From Valencia hispanica (Eukaryota; Chordata; Actinopteri; Cyprinodontiformes; Valenciidae): DNA of 64,000 nucleotides. The DNA is taken from positions 10,944,501 to 11,008,500 of the forward strand of contig OY747723.1 of assembly GCA_963556495.2 (NCBI GenBank), given 5' to 3'. Both the position numbers and the translations under genes were made by a program. Below, piece by piece: positions 50,897 to 64,000 of the stretch. Below the pieces are notes generated by a model that saw only the letters and a program-made list of their open reading frames with translations, was not told the origin of the DNA and did no database searches. Position 1 is the stretch's first letter. Every line of letters begins with the position of its first letter.

Positions 50897-50919
50897 GCTG
50901 TTTACACCAACATCAGATG

Positions 50920-53900
50920 TTTTAAGCATTTCATTTCTTGATCTTAAATTAAAACGACTTACCTTTTCCACATTTCTCTCAATTTTTCACTAATGTATAA
51001 GACAACCAGGCTTAAATTATTTTTCAATCAATTGAGCCAATTTATAGTCAAAGCAATATTGATTTTCAAGAACAAGCAATGTAATTAAACAAAAACTATT
51101 GAGAAGTCTAGATGTTTTTCAGTTTAATGAGAAAAATAATTATGTAACAGCTCTCTGGATGAGATGTGGGTATTTGGCCACAGGATGGCAGTGTGGTATC
51201 AGTGTGAGAAGACGAATCATTATATTATAGTTTGATAAAAAGGAGATATAAAATCCACAAAATTGCAGTGACTAACCATAGGATTAATTACAGTGCTGAT
51301 GCCATAAAACCTCAATATATTTTTACTATATATTATGTAAAACATTATGATTTTTATTGGAATTGCATAATTTTTCACTCCATATAATTTAAATAGTACT
51401 TCATATGCAACACCCAATATTATGAAAAGCTGAAACTGCTCTTACAATTTTATTACATTAAAATGTTTCACATTGCCACAGAGCTATATACTGTAAAAGT
51501 ATATGTCTAACTGCAAAATGACTAGCAAGTAACTTTTTACTGGTACATTATTAGTGCTGCCCCATGTCTTTTCATGCAAGACATCTGAAGAAAAATGTTC
51601 CCCCCTGCTAGAATAGATTTTCTTCTTTATAGATTTTTTTCAAAACCAACAAATTGTATTTTTTTCCTGGTCCAGGTTATAATTTCTGAAACTTTCTGCT
51701 GCTGCCTTTTCTTTCCCTCCTCTGTGGACGAGGCCTTTATATTGGTTCTGTAATTGCTTTGATGTAATTACGGCTCAGTTCGAGCAGAGTCTCGTCAGTG
51801 TTGGACACAGGATTTAGAGAAGGTCACGAAGGACAGAAGGAAAGATAGATCCAGCTATAGTTTACTACTTTTTCGGGCAACATTGTGGCCCAACTTAAGG
51901 TTGACACAAACACACACAGTTAGTCTAAAAAAAGTTAATTAAAAACAATTTCTACAAATGAAAGCCACTTAACTTTTAATGTAACAGATTCTAGCTCTTG
52001 CTGTCAAATAGCATAGGATTTCCCTAACTGAAAATGGGTAGTCCCAGCAAATGATGGATAGAGAGATAGATAGATCCATCCTCCGGTTGCGACAAATGGG
52101 TGGCGGAGTGCACCCATTTGTCATATGTGGTTCTGTGTGTGACAAAGGTGCCAAACATCCCATAGGTCACATGGACACAAAAACTATAAAGGCTGTGCAA
52201 AGTGGGAGTTCATTTATAAATTGACTGAGAAGGATAAAGATTAAAAGTAAAGACTGGAGAATACACTTTTTTGTCTTTTTGAGAATGCTGCTTTTTACTT
52301 TTATCACATTAAAAACGAAATATTTGTTTTTTCACAATATAATTTGATTTTGTTTCATATTTGTCCAGTATGACTTAAAAATAAACTTTTATTTTATTAC
52401 ATTATTTTATTATTACAGGTTAATTTTCTGATAAGGAGTTCATTCTTTTTATAATTTATTTCCAGAGATGTTAAGGTAATTTTTGTACTGTTTCTTGAAA
52501 TGTGCATAGTTTTTAATCAACAGGCGGCTCTTCCTGGGTTTTATTTTGTTAATCAGAAATCACAGGAGCTGCATCTCTGATTAGAGTATAATGAAGATTA
52601 GGTGCCAGTCAGCTGCATACAACTTGGTGTGGTTTCTCTTGGAAAACAACCAGATGGAAGTGGAATCAAGTTATTTTATATTTCACTGTGTCAATATAAT
52701 ATTTTTGGGTGAAACGGTTCAACTTTCTTATTAAATCCTGCCCATTCAATGGATATTAGAAAGGTTCTTCTAATGTAGTTTGTGTTTCTAAGTGAAAGTT
52801 ATTCAAAGGGAATTTGTGCAAAAAAGGAAAATGAATGAACATGAATGAAGGTCAGTACAATGTTGTCCTTATTGTACAGATAATCTTTTTTATTGTGTGA
52901 ATCTAATGCTTCAATTACCTGTCACATTGCTGCAGTTACAGCTGAATTTCCCCTCTGCAGGACAAATAAAGGATGATTCTATTCTAAAAGTATAGTTTTC
53001 AGCCACACTTTTTCCTTCCAATTCTCCATTAAAAAATCTTGGCATAGCGTATGAACTGCTTGTGGAGGGGTTTCAATGACTTTCTTCTAGAACAATTGCC
53101 AAGTCAATGCCCATAATGATGTAGGCCCACCGAATTAAAAATTATTTTCCTGTAGGCCTATGCCTGCTCTAATATGTTTTCAGAGGAACTTAATTTTGGG
53201 TTTTCATTAGAAGTGAGCCACAACCATCCCTTTCTGACCTGAATTTTTGGAATAAATTGGTTTTTCACTGATATTTTAATTTGCTAGATTGTGAAGTCTT
53301 CATTTCGCATGGGGGGTGTAACAGGGGAACATTGTGACTTTTGATTTGTTTTTGTTTTTTTGCTTTTATTCAAGTAAAACCCCAAATATTTAACTTTGAT
53401 CAATCTTTAATATTTAAGCAGCAAAAAAGTACAACAATCTTTTCATCATTCATCCAAAACCTACAGTAGTTTCCAGAATAGTTGTTCAAACCCACAGCTT
53501 GTCTTGCTTCTCTAAACAGACTTAAAGACCAAGGAAGGGTGCTTCTCTTTTTGATAACAAGCAGGCACAGATTTCGCTTTGTGGGTGTTGCATCAGCCAT
53601 TTCATGTAGGAAAGAATTTTTGAGTGTCCACATTTGACTGGTCAGGATTCTTGCTCCCACCACTCATAGATATAACTGCTGCATGGTTGATTATTTCCTG
53701 GTGTTTTTCATATGGAAATTAAACCCCAAAAGCTGAACGAACGTTGTCGAGGACACTCATCCTGTCATTAATGGCCCTAGTGTGAGGCGGACTGTAATTG
53801 TGTGACTCGCTCTCTGAACCACAATCGCAGAGTAGTTATCTCTGCTGCCTTGGACACTTGCGGCGCTTTTCATTGGAGAGCTTGATGGGCCCGCACTTCA

Positions 53901-56610
53901 ACTAGGAGAAGAACTAACCCTCAAGGAAGTGTTCTAACTCTCCAGGAAATTTGCACTACACAAACAGGAAATTAGTTTAAACACTGAGTTTTGACATTCA
54001 AGAAATTAAAGGAAAAGTGGGGGACTCAAAAATAAGAACTTGCACTTAATATAAAAAAGATCAGTTTTACATTGCAGAAAATATGTAAAATTGTCACCTG
54101 GACACAAACAAAAAACACCACAAAACTGAGTTGACAAATGCCTACTCTCATAAGTAATAAATAAATCTGTACAAACACCTAGAGGACCTAAGAAAACACA
54201 CTTTAACCTCAAATATTGCACATTTAGTTGATGCTGTGTACATCAAGCTAGCTAAATTGCCACAAATAATGTGACCATGTAAAAAAAAAATAAGCACAAC
54301 CTTTTCTAGTCATGGGCCAGGTTTTTGAGACCACATTTTAACTTTTTTTTTATTCAATAAAATTTTAAACATTTCTGCTAAATGCTTACATTTTTTAAAG
54401 ATTATAATTTAAAGGGGATCAAAGCATCATAGTTAGACTTAAACGTTTTCCATCGTTTTGTGTTGAGTGAATGTTTTTGAAGTGGCCGTCTAATCAGGAA
54501 CAAGTCCAAAGTTCAGATGTAACTATTTTTTAAATTAGATTCCAATATAATCTTATTAAAATCTTGCTTGCTCAAGTATTTCTTTCTATAAAAATATTTA
54601 AATGTCTATAGCAAAAACATTGTCATGATGATTTTTCTTTTTGCTGCATATGCAAGAATAAAAAATACATAAAAATGACTCAACCTGTTCTACTAGAACA
54701 TTTCTGAACCTGACTGTAGTGGTTTAAAATAATTACATACATTGAACTATCTCTAAATCCAGTTTAAATCTAATTTGAATTTACTTGGTTGGATTATAAT
54801 TTGGTTGGATTAACTCAGACTATAAATTGTATGACTGAATTTTTTCTTTCAAAAATCTAAAAGCATACATATTCATGTTAAAATGTCTCCCTCACTAAAC
54901 AGTCTTGCTCACTTAGAAATATGCTCTGCTTCTGTTTCCTGCTCCTCAAGATTAAACTTCCTTTGCTCACGACTGAAACCTGCCCTCTCTTCTTTCTCTA
55001 CCGAAAAGGACGGCGACATCAGTCACTCTTGTCATGCTGTTGTGTAGAGCCAACTTTGTTTTAGGAGAGCATAGAAAATCTGAGAGCCCAGAAAGAAATA
55101 GCTGGAATTTAGAATTGCCCCGCTCATGGTGGCAGCAGGTTAGTGTTATGTTAGTTCTGATTTGTTCTTTTAGTAGATTTTTGTTCTTTTTTTCTTTGAT
55201 TGAGGCCTTTCATGTTTGGACAATTATTCCCTGTGGTTTTGGATGCTGTGCAGCTGGAAGGATTTTTGCTTTTACTTCTTTACTTTCAGACTGTTGTTGT
55301 GATGTACAACTGTGGCAACAAGGTATTGTTTTTACAACTGGGAGCAGCTGATCAGCTCAAAAGCTCAAGTAATACCTGAACTACTACCCCAAATTTTAGA
55401 AGTTAAAAAGGAGGCTTCATGCACACAGAGCAGGACCAAAGAGCAGTGAGAGAAGAAGGAAGTTCAAACCATCTTTCATTGATCATATCCCGGATTTCAA
55501 TACGTTTCTGCTTTCTAACCATACACCCAGACAGAGATTTAGAGGAGCATCAAAAGTAAATTAAGTAGATTAGCAGTGCTTGGCAACAACTGATGGGGTC
55601 ATCCAGGGCACTTTACTGTGAAATATAATCCCTGCTGCCCAGACATTGAGGTGTTGCCGGGTCTTGACACCCATGAGGTTGTCACACAGCAACAATCTTC
55701 AGTCAGAGGCCTCTTCAGATTTGTTGAGACTAACCACTTTTGCAGCTCTTTCCTGCCCACAGCATCACGATCCACAATGACTCTTTGACGATACTTGGAT
55801 ATGAGTTATGACATTTAATTTCCCTTTGGAATAGTATTTTTCATCAGTAAAGTATTTTTCATTTTAATCAAAAAGTGTATTTTCCTATTTTAACTAAAAA
55901 GAGATGATAGCATCTCTTTTTAGAAGGCGTTATATAGTTTCAATTTTGTTTCCATCTTACTTTGTGGATGTTCATGAAATGGTTTTGTTTTCAATAAATC
56001 ACAATAACCTGTTTTTAAAAATCATAATACAGCCAGTTTCATATTCTAAATTTAGGAAAAAATTTTACAACTGCATAATACTGGATATACACAGATATTT
56101 GAGTAAACGTGACAATAAAATACAGTACCCAATGATGGCCCACTATACAAATTTCTCAGCATAGCCTTTCTATCATAACTAAATTGCTAAACACAGTAGT
56201 AAGAGAAGAATATTTTAGTTGATTAACATTTCATTCAAATTCTAGTCTTTAGGTTTCTCTTCTTTGAGAAGGACCCTACAGTAAATACCCTAATTTTTTT
56301 ATTTTACTGTAAAATACTTTGGTATTGGATATTAAACTAAATAAGTCAGGCAGATCTTATCAAATTGAACAATTAGCCAAAAGGAGACATTATCTTTTTG
56401 TTGTGGCAACTGAGGCCTTACAATTCTCAGTGACGGGTTGACGACAGCAGCAGTCTGGCTAACAATGAATATACAGCTGCTGAACCGTGAGAGCATATTA
56501 TACAAGTCTGATATGTCACACAGAAGCTTATTTTGTCCATCAAACATGGTGCTACTGGTAAAAAAAACACACACATTTGGTCTACCACGCACATTATTAA
56601 CACTATCTTC
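50920..56610. other. Intergenic tuba-dpp10, nothing recognised
   Basis: AT-rich DNA with a short GATA run near 52065. GC-richer islands at 53730-53930 and 55590-55800 stand out, but I could not assign an exon, RNA or repeat to them. Open frames at 53400-53663 (minus) and 55034-55351 (plus) have no recognisable domain. Confidence 0.5.
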
Positions 56611-56613
56611 CAT

Positions 56614-56742
56614 TCACTCGTCATCCCGCTGTTCGAGTAACAATGACGTGTCAAGCAAGCATCCTCTGAAATATCCAATTAGAGAGTGAGTCAGCTGAAT
56701 CTGACTGCGTGTCGACAGGAAGTGGCCTTCATCTGGATAGAT
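56614..56742 (-). CDS. dpp10: dpp10-like last coding exon
   Basis: Starting in phase 0 after the acceptor AAACTCAG, it reads IYPDEGHFLSTRSQIQLTHS, then LIGYFRGCLLDTSLLLEQRD, then DE and TGA at 56616-56614. The acidic cytosol-distal tail is shorter than in mammals. Confidence 0.85.
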   Translation of the reverse strand: MYPDEGHFLSTRSQIQLTHSLIGYFRGCLLDTSLLLEQRDDE

Positions 56743-59700
56743 CTGAGTTTAGCGAGAGATAAAAAAAACAAACAAGGTCAGTCACATCTTTTTCTGCTCA
56801 GAGCAGTTCAAGAAACTTTTAAATACAGAAACATCTGTGCTTGGAATAAGGGTTTTATTTTCCTATTGTTCCATTCAAGATTTTTCTGGAGTATTTTACA
56901 AAATGTTCAGTTTCCAAGAATACTAAATTTTTCTACTTTGGAAACTCAGCAGAAATAAATTTACTTAATTATTTTCATAATATTTGGCTAAAAGGCATAT
57001 ATGTTCCTGACTGACAAGATATGAAATTTTAAGGAGTTTAAGAAATTTTTTCTTAAGCAGACTTTTTCAAACTAGACCACAATGAGCATGAAACTGAATG
57101 CAAGTGTTAGCAGTATGCAATTTGATTTTAATCTGTTCCAAAATGAATTGTAACAAGACTGAATTGGAATGCATTGATTTAGAATAAATTTGCCTCGATT
57201 TTAAACAATCAGAATGAGTTGAATTAAAATCTATACTGAACTGGGCTTTTTGGAACTAGGTTTGAATCTAAATTAGACTGAACTGTTGATTTTTGAATCT
57301 AAACTTTCAAAACTAGATTGTAAATTGGCCTCAACTGGAATTGATGGACTTGGAATGGATTCAACTGTAATTTGTGTATTTGGATTTGAATTTGACCCTG
57401 GCGATAATAAATTGGAATATAACTGGATTAAACATAATTTCATTTTAAGGTAGAATTTTAATTAATTATAAATTGATGTTAACCCAAACTGGGCTAAAAT
57501 TGGACTGAATTGGAATATGTAATTCTGGGTTTTAATTTGTTTTTGAATGTCATTTTGACTTTAATGAACTAAAATATATAAATTGAAAGGTAATTGATCC
57601 AACTACTGAAATTAATTTGAGTTTGCTAATCTACCATATAGTTGGGACTCAAACTCGAGTTGAGATGAGTTAATATTCATGTACTGGATTTAAACCTTTA
57701 AATTGTAGGTACTTGGGTGTGATGATTTGAGTGAATTGAATTGCATTTGAGCTTGACTGTGCAAAACCTATACTTCTAAAGTGGGATTCATTTGTAAAAA
57801 AATAAAAGTGTTTTTTCAATAAATAGATGTGAATCTAAATAAATTGTAACAAATTAAAAATTGATTAAATTTAAATGCATTTGTTCTGAATGAACAAACC
57901 AAACTGTGTAATCTATGCAAATGAATCTAAACCCATTTATTATTAATTGGAATATAAGTGTATTAAACTTTAAGCAGATGAGTTACAATCCCATTTGGAT
58001 TTAGATCTAAATCTTATCGTGGAGTGGATTTAGTCTTATGATCTTTGGATGTTTGGGTTTTGGTTTACATTGGTGTTTTGATCATTTCCTTGTTTATGTT
58101 TGAAAAGTCTTGCCATATTCTGTTCGTTTCTCTGCATTCATTATCATTAGAAAGGTGTTTATATCAGTTAATTCCTTTTAGTTTCCTATTTCTTGTGTTT
58201 AGTTTTCTGTGTACTTTAGTTTATCCTCCAAATCAGTGTTAGTAAATGTCCCCTTTGGTTTGCAGTTTCCTTTGTCTAGTTTAGGCCCTGTCTACACAGA
58301 GTTGAAACCAGATGTAGCAGCAAAAATATTTAATCACATAGGTGTCTCATCTACAAGGAGCCAGCATTTCAGAACACAAAAACTGATCATGTTTGAAACC
58401 GGGTCCCAGAGTGGAGAAATCTCACAACAGTGGCTCAGTTGTCTCTGTGATTATGAGCTCTCCGGCATTTATTCTGTGGATTACGTTGCCGCCCCATTCC
58501 TATTTTTAACTCTTATGTGCAACTCTGTCACTAAGTAAACAAATATGGTACCATACCATGTTGTGGTCCTAATAAAGAAAATAATGACCTTCTTATGGAA
58601 CCTAGAACACAATTTACTGTTCCTCCTCTATCACTAGCAGCAAAAAATGGATCCAGAGAACCACAGACACCGCATGCTTCTGAATAAAGCTCTCATTTGA
58701 AGCTAGAATTGTCGTGTTTGCCGCTGGGTTGACTACGCATGCTCAGTGTTCTTGTCTGTGTTTACTGTGTGAACTGCAGCATTTAAAGCTGGTTTATGTG
58801 AATTCATGTGGACAATGGTTGGAATTATTGTGGTGCCTTTTTAGGATTTTTAGGCTGATTTTTACCCCAATTCTCCCGTTCCAACACACCCCGATTATCG
58901 GGATGGCTCTTAAGATTAATCCTAACAGATATTCCGGCCATGTGTGGTGTGTTCAGAGCACTCTGGTCTGCTCGGAAGAACGTCGGGACTGCTCCGATCA
59001 CATTCAACATGCTGGATTGTCTTGGCCCAATATCGCAGAGTGTGTGGTGCGTTGCAAGGACAAACGAGTATGCAGCCTGTTGAATGTGACGTGTAGCCAA
59101 TAAGAAAAGCAAGGTGACAGGTAGCAATATGCCTTGGATATGATCATATCCAAGTGTCGGCTCACTTGACCACAGTCTACAAATGCATAGAAATGGAGAT
59201 CAATCCGAGTAAAGTGTACAACAATGTTTCCCAGTGGAAAGAAAAAACTCATATCCATATCTTTTGTATAGCAAGTGGAGCCCTTGCTCCTGCTGTGTCC
59301 ACTCCTTTATCCAATGGCATGATTTCTTTTTTTTATCACTGTGTGTGTGGTCTAAAACTCTTGCAACAATTTTAAAATCCTGCCGTGTGAACCAGGCCTT
59401 ACTCAAAGTCATGTTCTCCTTGTGCAAGATCTGTTTCCTATTTATTATTAAACCATCACTAAGTTCCTGTCTGCATTTTAGCCCTACTCTCCACATACCA
59501 AACATGACATTGAGGTTTATTGGATTAAATTTGTCTGCATTCCATTGAGTTTTAACTGTATTTGTTTGTATAGAACAGGAGCTGTCAACATTTACAATAA
59601 AATCCTCACTCCTCATTAATAAAATTTATTTAGAGTTGCAAAACCTACAAAATACTTCAAAAAGTTATTAGTTTTTACACCTGCAATATAAAATCTGTTT

Positions 59701-60748
59701 TTGTTTTTAAATAACTGTGATAATTATGCTTATGTTTGTCTGAGCAAAAAAAAGCGAGGAAAATGAGACGAATACATTTACCTGAATAGAACATTTATCT
59801 ACGTAAAGCATCAACATTAAATAAAACAGTTGCTGAAAAATAAAGATTTGAGCCATTCTGCTGTGGGGTTTCATGCAAATATTGAATAAAGATGCAGGGA
59901 GAACCTACTAAAATTAGCACTTTGATTTCTATTTTCTTAAAAACACTGCTAATCTCTAGTTGAGAGCCACTTTGGTGGGCACCAAAGATAAGACTCACAT
60001 GTGGCTCCAGAGCCATATGCTGAGGACCCCAGTCATTTAAATGTAACATTTAAATAATCTCATTTAATCATTCGATCATTTAAATGACTTGTGGAAAATG
60101 TATTTGAACTAAAATTATTTCTTTTTTGTACCATTTAGTTTTTCCCTTTTTTTTACACACTTTCGCTGTTTCATGTTATACACAAAACATTGTTGACTAC
60201 AGGGCAAATTACTGAATATTTGTGAAATCTGTTCATTCGTTGTGTAGGATATATTGCACAGATTAAGGGGTGCAAAATACCTGCATAGTGTAGTTGGCTC
60301 CGATCTTTATTAAGTGTTTAATGAGCTCGGCTGAGTGTTGAAAGTGAACATTTGCTGTGGACAAAAAACACAAAGTTTTACGTTATAAGTAATTAAAAAA
60401 AAATGTGACAAGAAAAAAACCAAAAACAGCCTTTTGCCATTATTTATAACACACATAACAGCAATAACAAGGCTATAAAATCATTTTTTTGTATAAAGAG
60501 ATCAGATATGTTTGTACCGTCAGCAGTGCCATGGGCCAGAAAAAGAGTTCCTCCCTCAAGCCCTTCCATGCCGGGCAGTACTTTTGATGCCTAGAAATGA
60601 AATATAAACAAACTTATTGAAACTGTATCAATAAAATCCAGGAAATATTTTAGACATTAAAGTTCACAAGGAAGGCTTGTTAAAGATGCTCTTGTTTACA
60701 CCTGCAGGAGGAAACCTTCGTAGTCCTCTTCCATCCACAGCCTATCGG
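56614..60748 (-). CDS. dpp10: Dipeptidyl-peptidase 10-like, C-terminal exons
   Basis: DPP10-type proteins are catalytically dead DPP4 relatives, single-pass type II membrane subunits that tune Kv4 potassium channels in neurons. Four minus-strand exons are readable: 60748-60702, 60590-60518, 60354-60281 and 56742-56614. Phases join without a break. They encode the end of the alpha/beta-hydrolase domain, including HGTAD-ANVHFQHSAELIKHL, then IGANYTMQ, then IYPDEGH. They keep the Asp and His that correspond to the DPP4 triad; the Ser region lies beyond the window's visible exons. HFQHSAELIKHLIK and NYTMQ.YPDEGH favour DPP10 over DPP6. The last exon is separated by a 3.5-kb intron. Upstream exons are presumably off the right edge. 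Confidence 0.85.
57085..58010. repeat. Degenerate AATTGGAAT-word zone
   Basis: About 0.9 kb in the last dpp10 intron is saturated with variants of gaattggaatt/ttgaact at irregular 20-45-base spacing. No period is fixed by eye. It is probably a decayed satellite. Confidence 0.45.
58283..59400. mobile_element. Possible TIR element (AGGCCCTGTC ends)
   Basis: The left end aggccctgtctacacagag and the reversed right end aggcctggttcacacggca are loosely inverted (about 13 of 19). Such 'transiently aggcc-tg-cacac' ends are common in fish hAT MITEs. The flanks show no clean duplication. Confidence 0.35.
60281..60354 (-). CDS. dpp10: dpp10-like exon VHFQHSAEL
   Basis: It encodes ANVHFQHSAELIKHLIKIG and then ANYTMQ, nearly identical to vertebrate DPP10 here. 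The acceptor is GTCCACAG and the donor is CAG|GTATTT. Confidence 0.92.
60518..60590 (-). CDS. dpp10: dpp10-like exon with HGTAD motif
   Basis: It reads ASKVLPGMEGLEGGTLFLAH, then GTAD plus one base. The Asp is the equivalent of the catalytic acid in DPP4. The acceptor is CATTTCTAG and the donor is ACG|GTACAA. Confidence 0.85.
60702..60748 (-). CDS. dpp10: dpp10-like exon (15 residues), divergent
   Basis: It reads DRLWMEEDYEGFLLQ between acceptor AAATTAG and donor CAG|GTGTAA. It has the same length and phase as the family's ERYxG...Q exon, but only the ends resemble it. The call rests mainly on phase and position. Confidence 0.55.
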
Positions 60749-61105
60749 CTAATTTGGTAATTATTTGGGAGCTTCAGACTGGTCTTGTTTATCATTTTAA
60801 CTTTTTTTCGACTACTCAGATTTCTTGGAATACCAGCAATGTACCCCTTATAATCGACAGGACTATCAAAATAATCAAACTTTTTTTTTCTTTTTTAAAA
60901 CAATGAATTAACTGAGACAGAACTTCCTGTAAACCTTCAGAATAAGAGCTTTAGCATAAATATGCACTTTAGACTAAAGACTAGATAATTTAAAAACGTT
61001 TTTTAAAACAATGAAATTGCTTATATTATCGTTTTTTTTTCACTTGTAAAAACCCAAAAGTCTGGATGCCTGGTGAATTGTCAATTTTGAACCATTTAAA
61101 ATATA

Positions 61106-62733
<1,628 letters not shown>

Positions 62734-62739
62734 TATATT

Positions 62740-63780
62740 ATTATTATTATGACTAGTACTGCTAAATTAACCTACAACTGAAATAATGTAGCATATTTCC
62801 TCTTGTTTGACTGGAACTGGAGAAGATGAAGTTAAGATGAAGGGAGTCATCACTAGTTCACACCTTTGAGGCATCATGTATACTCTGTGAAACAAAAAGC
62901 CAGACTGCATTTAGATTCCCTACTCATGGAGTATGATTAAGTGTAGCATCTGAGAAATTCCCAACCTCTCGCTCCCATTATTCACTTATTCCCTGCTAGA
63001 TTTGGACCTGAAAATGTCAATAACTCATCAACAGCCTGGATTTTTTTATATTGTTTCTCTTCAGGGGTAAGAAGAGGAATGATGTCTTGCTGAACTTCAT
63101 CTGATCAGACCATGTAACATTTCAGTTTTTTTTCTTAAATTCATTTAAAGCAGATCTCCCACCTCCTGCTGTGAGAAGCGCAAAAATAGAGCACCCTGAC
63201 CCAGTTATAAGCAACCCACTTAGTAGGCAAAATACACTGCAACCTTCACTTGGAGGGCAGTTTTCTGAAATGTTTTTAGGTTTAAACCCCTGGCATTTCA
63301 ACACCTGTTGTATTCTTCTTTGTTATAGAAGGTAGTCAAAGACAAAACCTAAAAAGTATTCAACATAATTTTACTAATGAGTATGTCAGCTGCTGGGTAT
63401 TAGAATGGCAATAAAATAATTTTTTATTCCAGTTAGAGAATCCTGAAGATCTATCGCCACGTCTTGCACACAGGTTTTACATTGCAGACTGAGCCAAATT
63501 TTAGGGCAAAAGCTTTGGAGCAGCTGACCCAGATCAGCGCCATTCATACTTATTCGCACTTTGTTAAAGTGCAACTCACCCCCAAATCAAATAACCTCCC
63601 ATGTTTAATTTTCTACCAAAAATCGTCAGTGTGGCACCTTCTTCAGGTTAAAACTTTAAACTGCACTTGAATTTGAATTGGGCATTGCTGCTGGCTCAGC
63701 CACCCTGCTACTGTGTAGCATAAAACAAGCCCAGTCTCGGCCACACCTCTGAAGCGAATTGGAATAGCAAGGACATGTTG
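62740..63780. other. Stretch with no exon found
   Basis: I searched the minus strand for the next upstream dpp10 exon and found none. No repeat ends were recognised, apart from a TTAAAGTGCAACTC-like word near 63565 that resembles the termini of the 17434-18400 element. Confidence 0.45.
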
Positions 63781-64000
63781 ACGCCACATAAAGGAGTGGT
63801 TCTGCAGGTGGTGACCACAGACCACTTCTCAGTTCCTATGCTTTCTGGCTGATGTTTTAGTCACTTTTGAATGCTGGCTGTGCTTTCACTCTAGTGTTAG
63901 CATGAAACGGAGTCTGCAAGCCACACAATTGGCTCAGGTAGTGCAGCTCATCCAGGGCGGCACATCAATGCGAGCTGTGGCAAGAAGGTTTGCTGCCTGT
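63780..64000 (+). mobile_element. Second Tc1-like element, 5' part only
   Basis: The leader gtggtgaccacagaccactt followed by ctcagttcctatgctttct is that of a common fish Tc1 family. The element continues past the right edge, and its left terminus was not located. Confidence 0.6.
63903..64000 (+). CDS. Tc1-like transposase, N-terminal start (cut by window edge)
   Basis: From the ATG at 63903 the frame reads MKRSLQATQLAQVVQLIQGG, then TSMRAVARRFAAC, the first helix-turn-helix of a Tc1-type transposase. It is open to the window edge. Whether it is intact cannot be seen. Confidence 0.6.

Noticed and set aside
53400..53663. 87-codon minus-strand frame between tuba and dpp10
   Set aside because: No recognised domain or splice context. 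It remains open by chance in low-stop sequence.

Overview
The window is nuclear DNA of a teleost fish. The evidence is spliced vertebrate genes separated by DNA crowded with fish-type mobile elements: Tc1-like transposons, hAT-like and other terminal-inverted-repeat (TIR) elements, a Rex3 LINE, and ATCC/GGAT microsatellites. The species cannot be read from the sequence. There are no operons, CRISPR arrays or prokaryotic features, and I saw no tRNA or rRNA gene.

Layout. (1) From the left edge to about 24.5 kb, minus strand: gpd2, mitochondrial FAD-linked glycerol-3-phosphate dehydrogenase. Ten coding exons give residues 1-492. A probable noncoding first exon lies at 24.2 kb, and the EF-hand C-terminus lies beyond the left edge. 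Its introns hold most of the repeats, including a hAT-like element with another element nested in it, a foldback element with roughly 90-bp arms, and a complete-looking Rex3 LINE with a perfect 15-bp target-site duplication. (2) 24.5-27.9 kb: the divergent gpd2/nr4a2 promoter interval, filled by a Tol2-like MITE and a dead Tc1 element. (3) 27.9-33.1 kb, plus strand: a complete nr4a2-type orphan nuclear receptor (six coding exons, 560 aa). (4) 33.1-45.1 kb: intergenic, with transposon debris, an unidentified coding-like minus-strand fragment carrying an internal stop (about 36 kb), and a perfect 25-bp palindrome. (5) 45.1-50.9 kb, plus strand: a complete alpha-tubulin gene (four coding exons, 449 aa) with a TATA box and a C-rich 5'UTR. 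(6) 50.9-56.6 kb: intergenic, nothing recognised. (7) 56.6-60.75 kb, minus strand: the last four coding exons of a dpp10-like gene. Upstream of these exons sits an apparently intact Tc1-like transposon (61.1-62.7 kb), and the first codons of another Tc1 transposase run off the right edge.

The genes do not form a pathway; they are ordinary neighbours. gpd2 and nr4a2 are also adjacent in mammals (human 2q24), so that pairing is conserved synteny. I found no new biological system. The best leads are the intact Tc1 transposase, the Rex3 copy, the foldback element, the orphan coding-like fragment at 36 kb, and the divergent nr4a2 and dpp10 sequences. All exon limits come from reading GT/AG signals, reading phase and remembered family sequences; no alignment was run.
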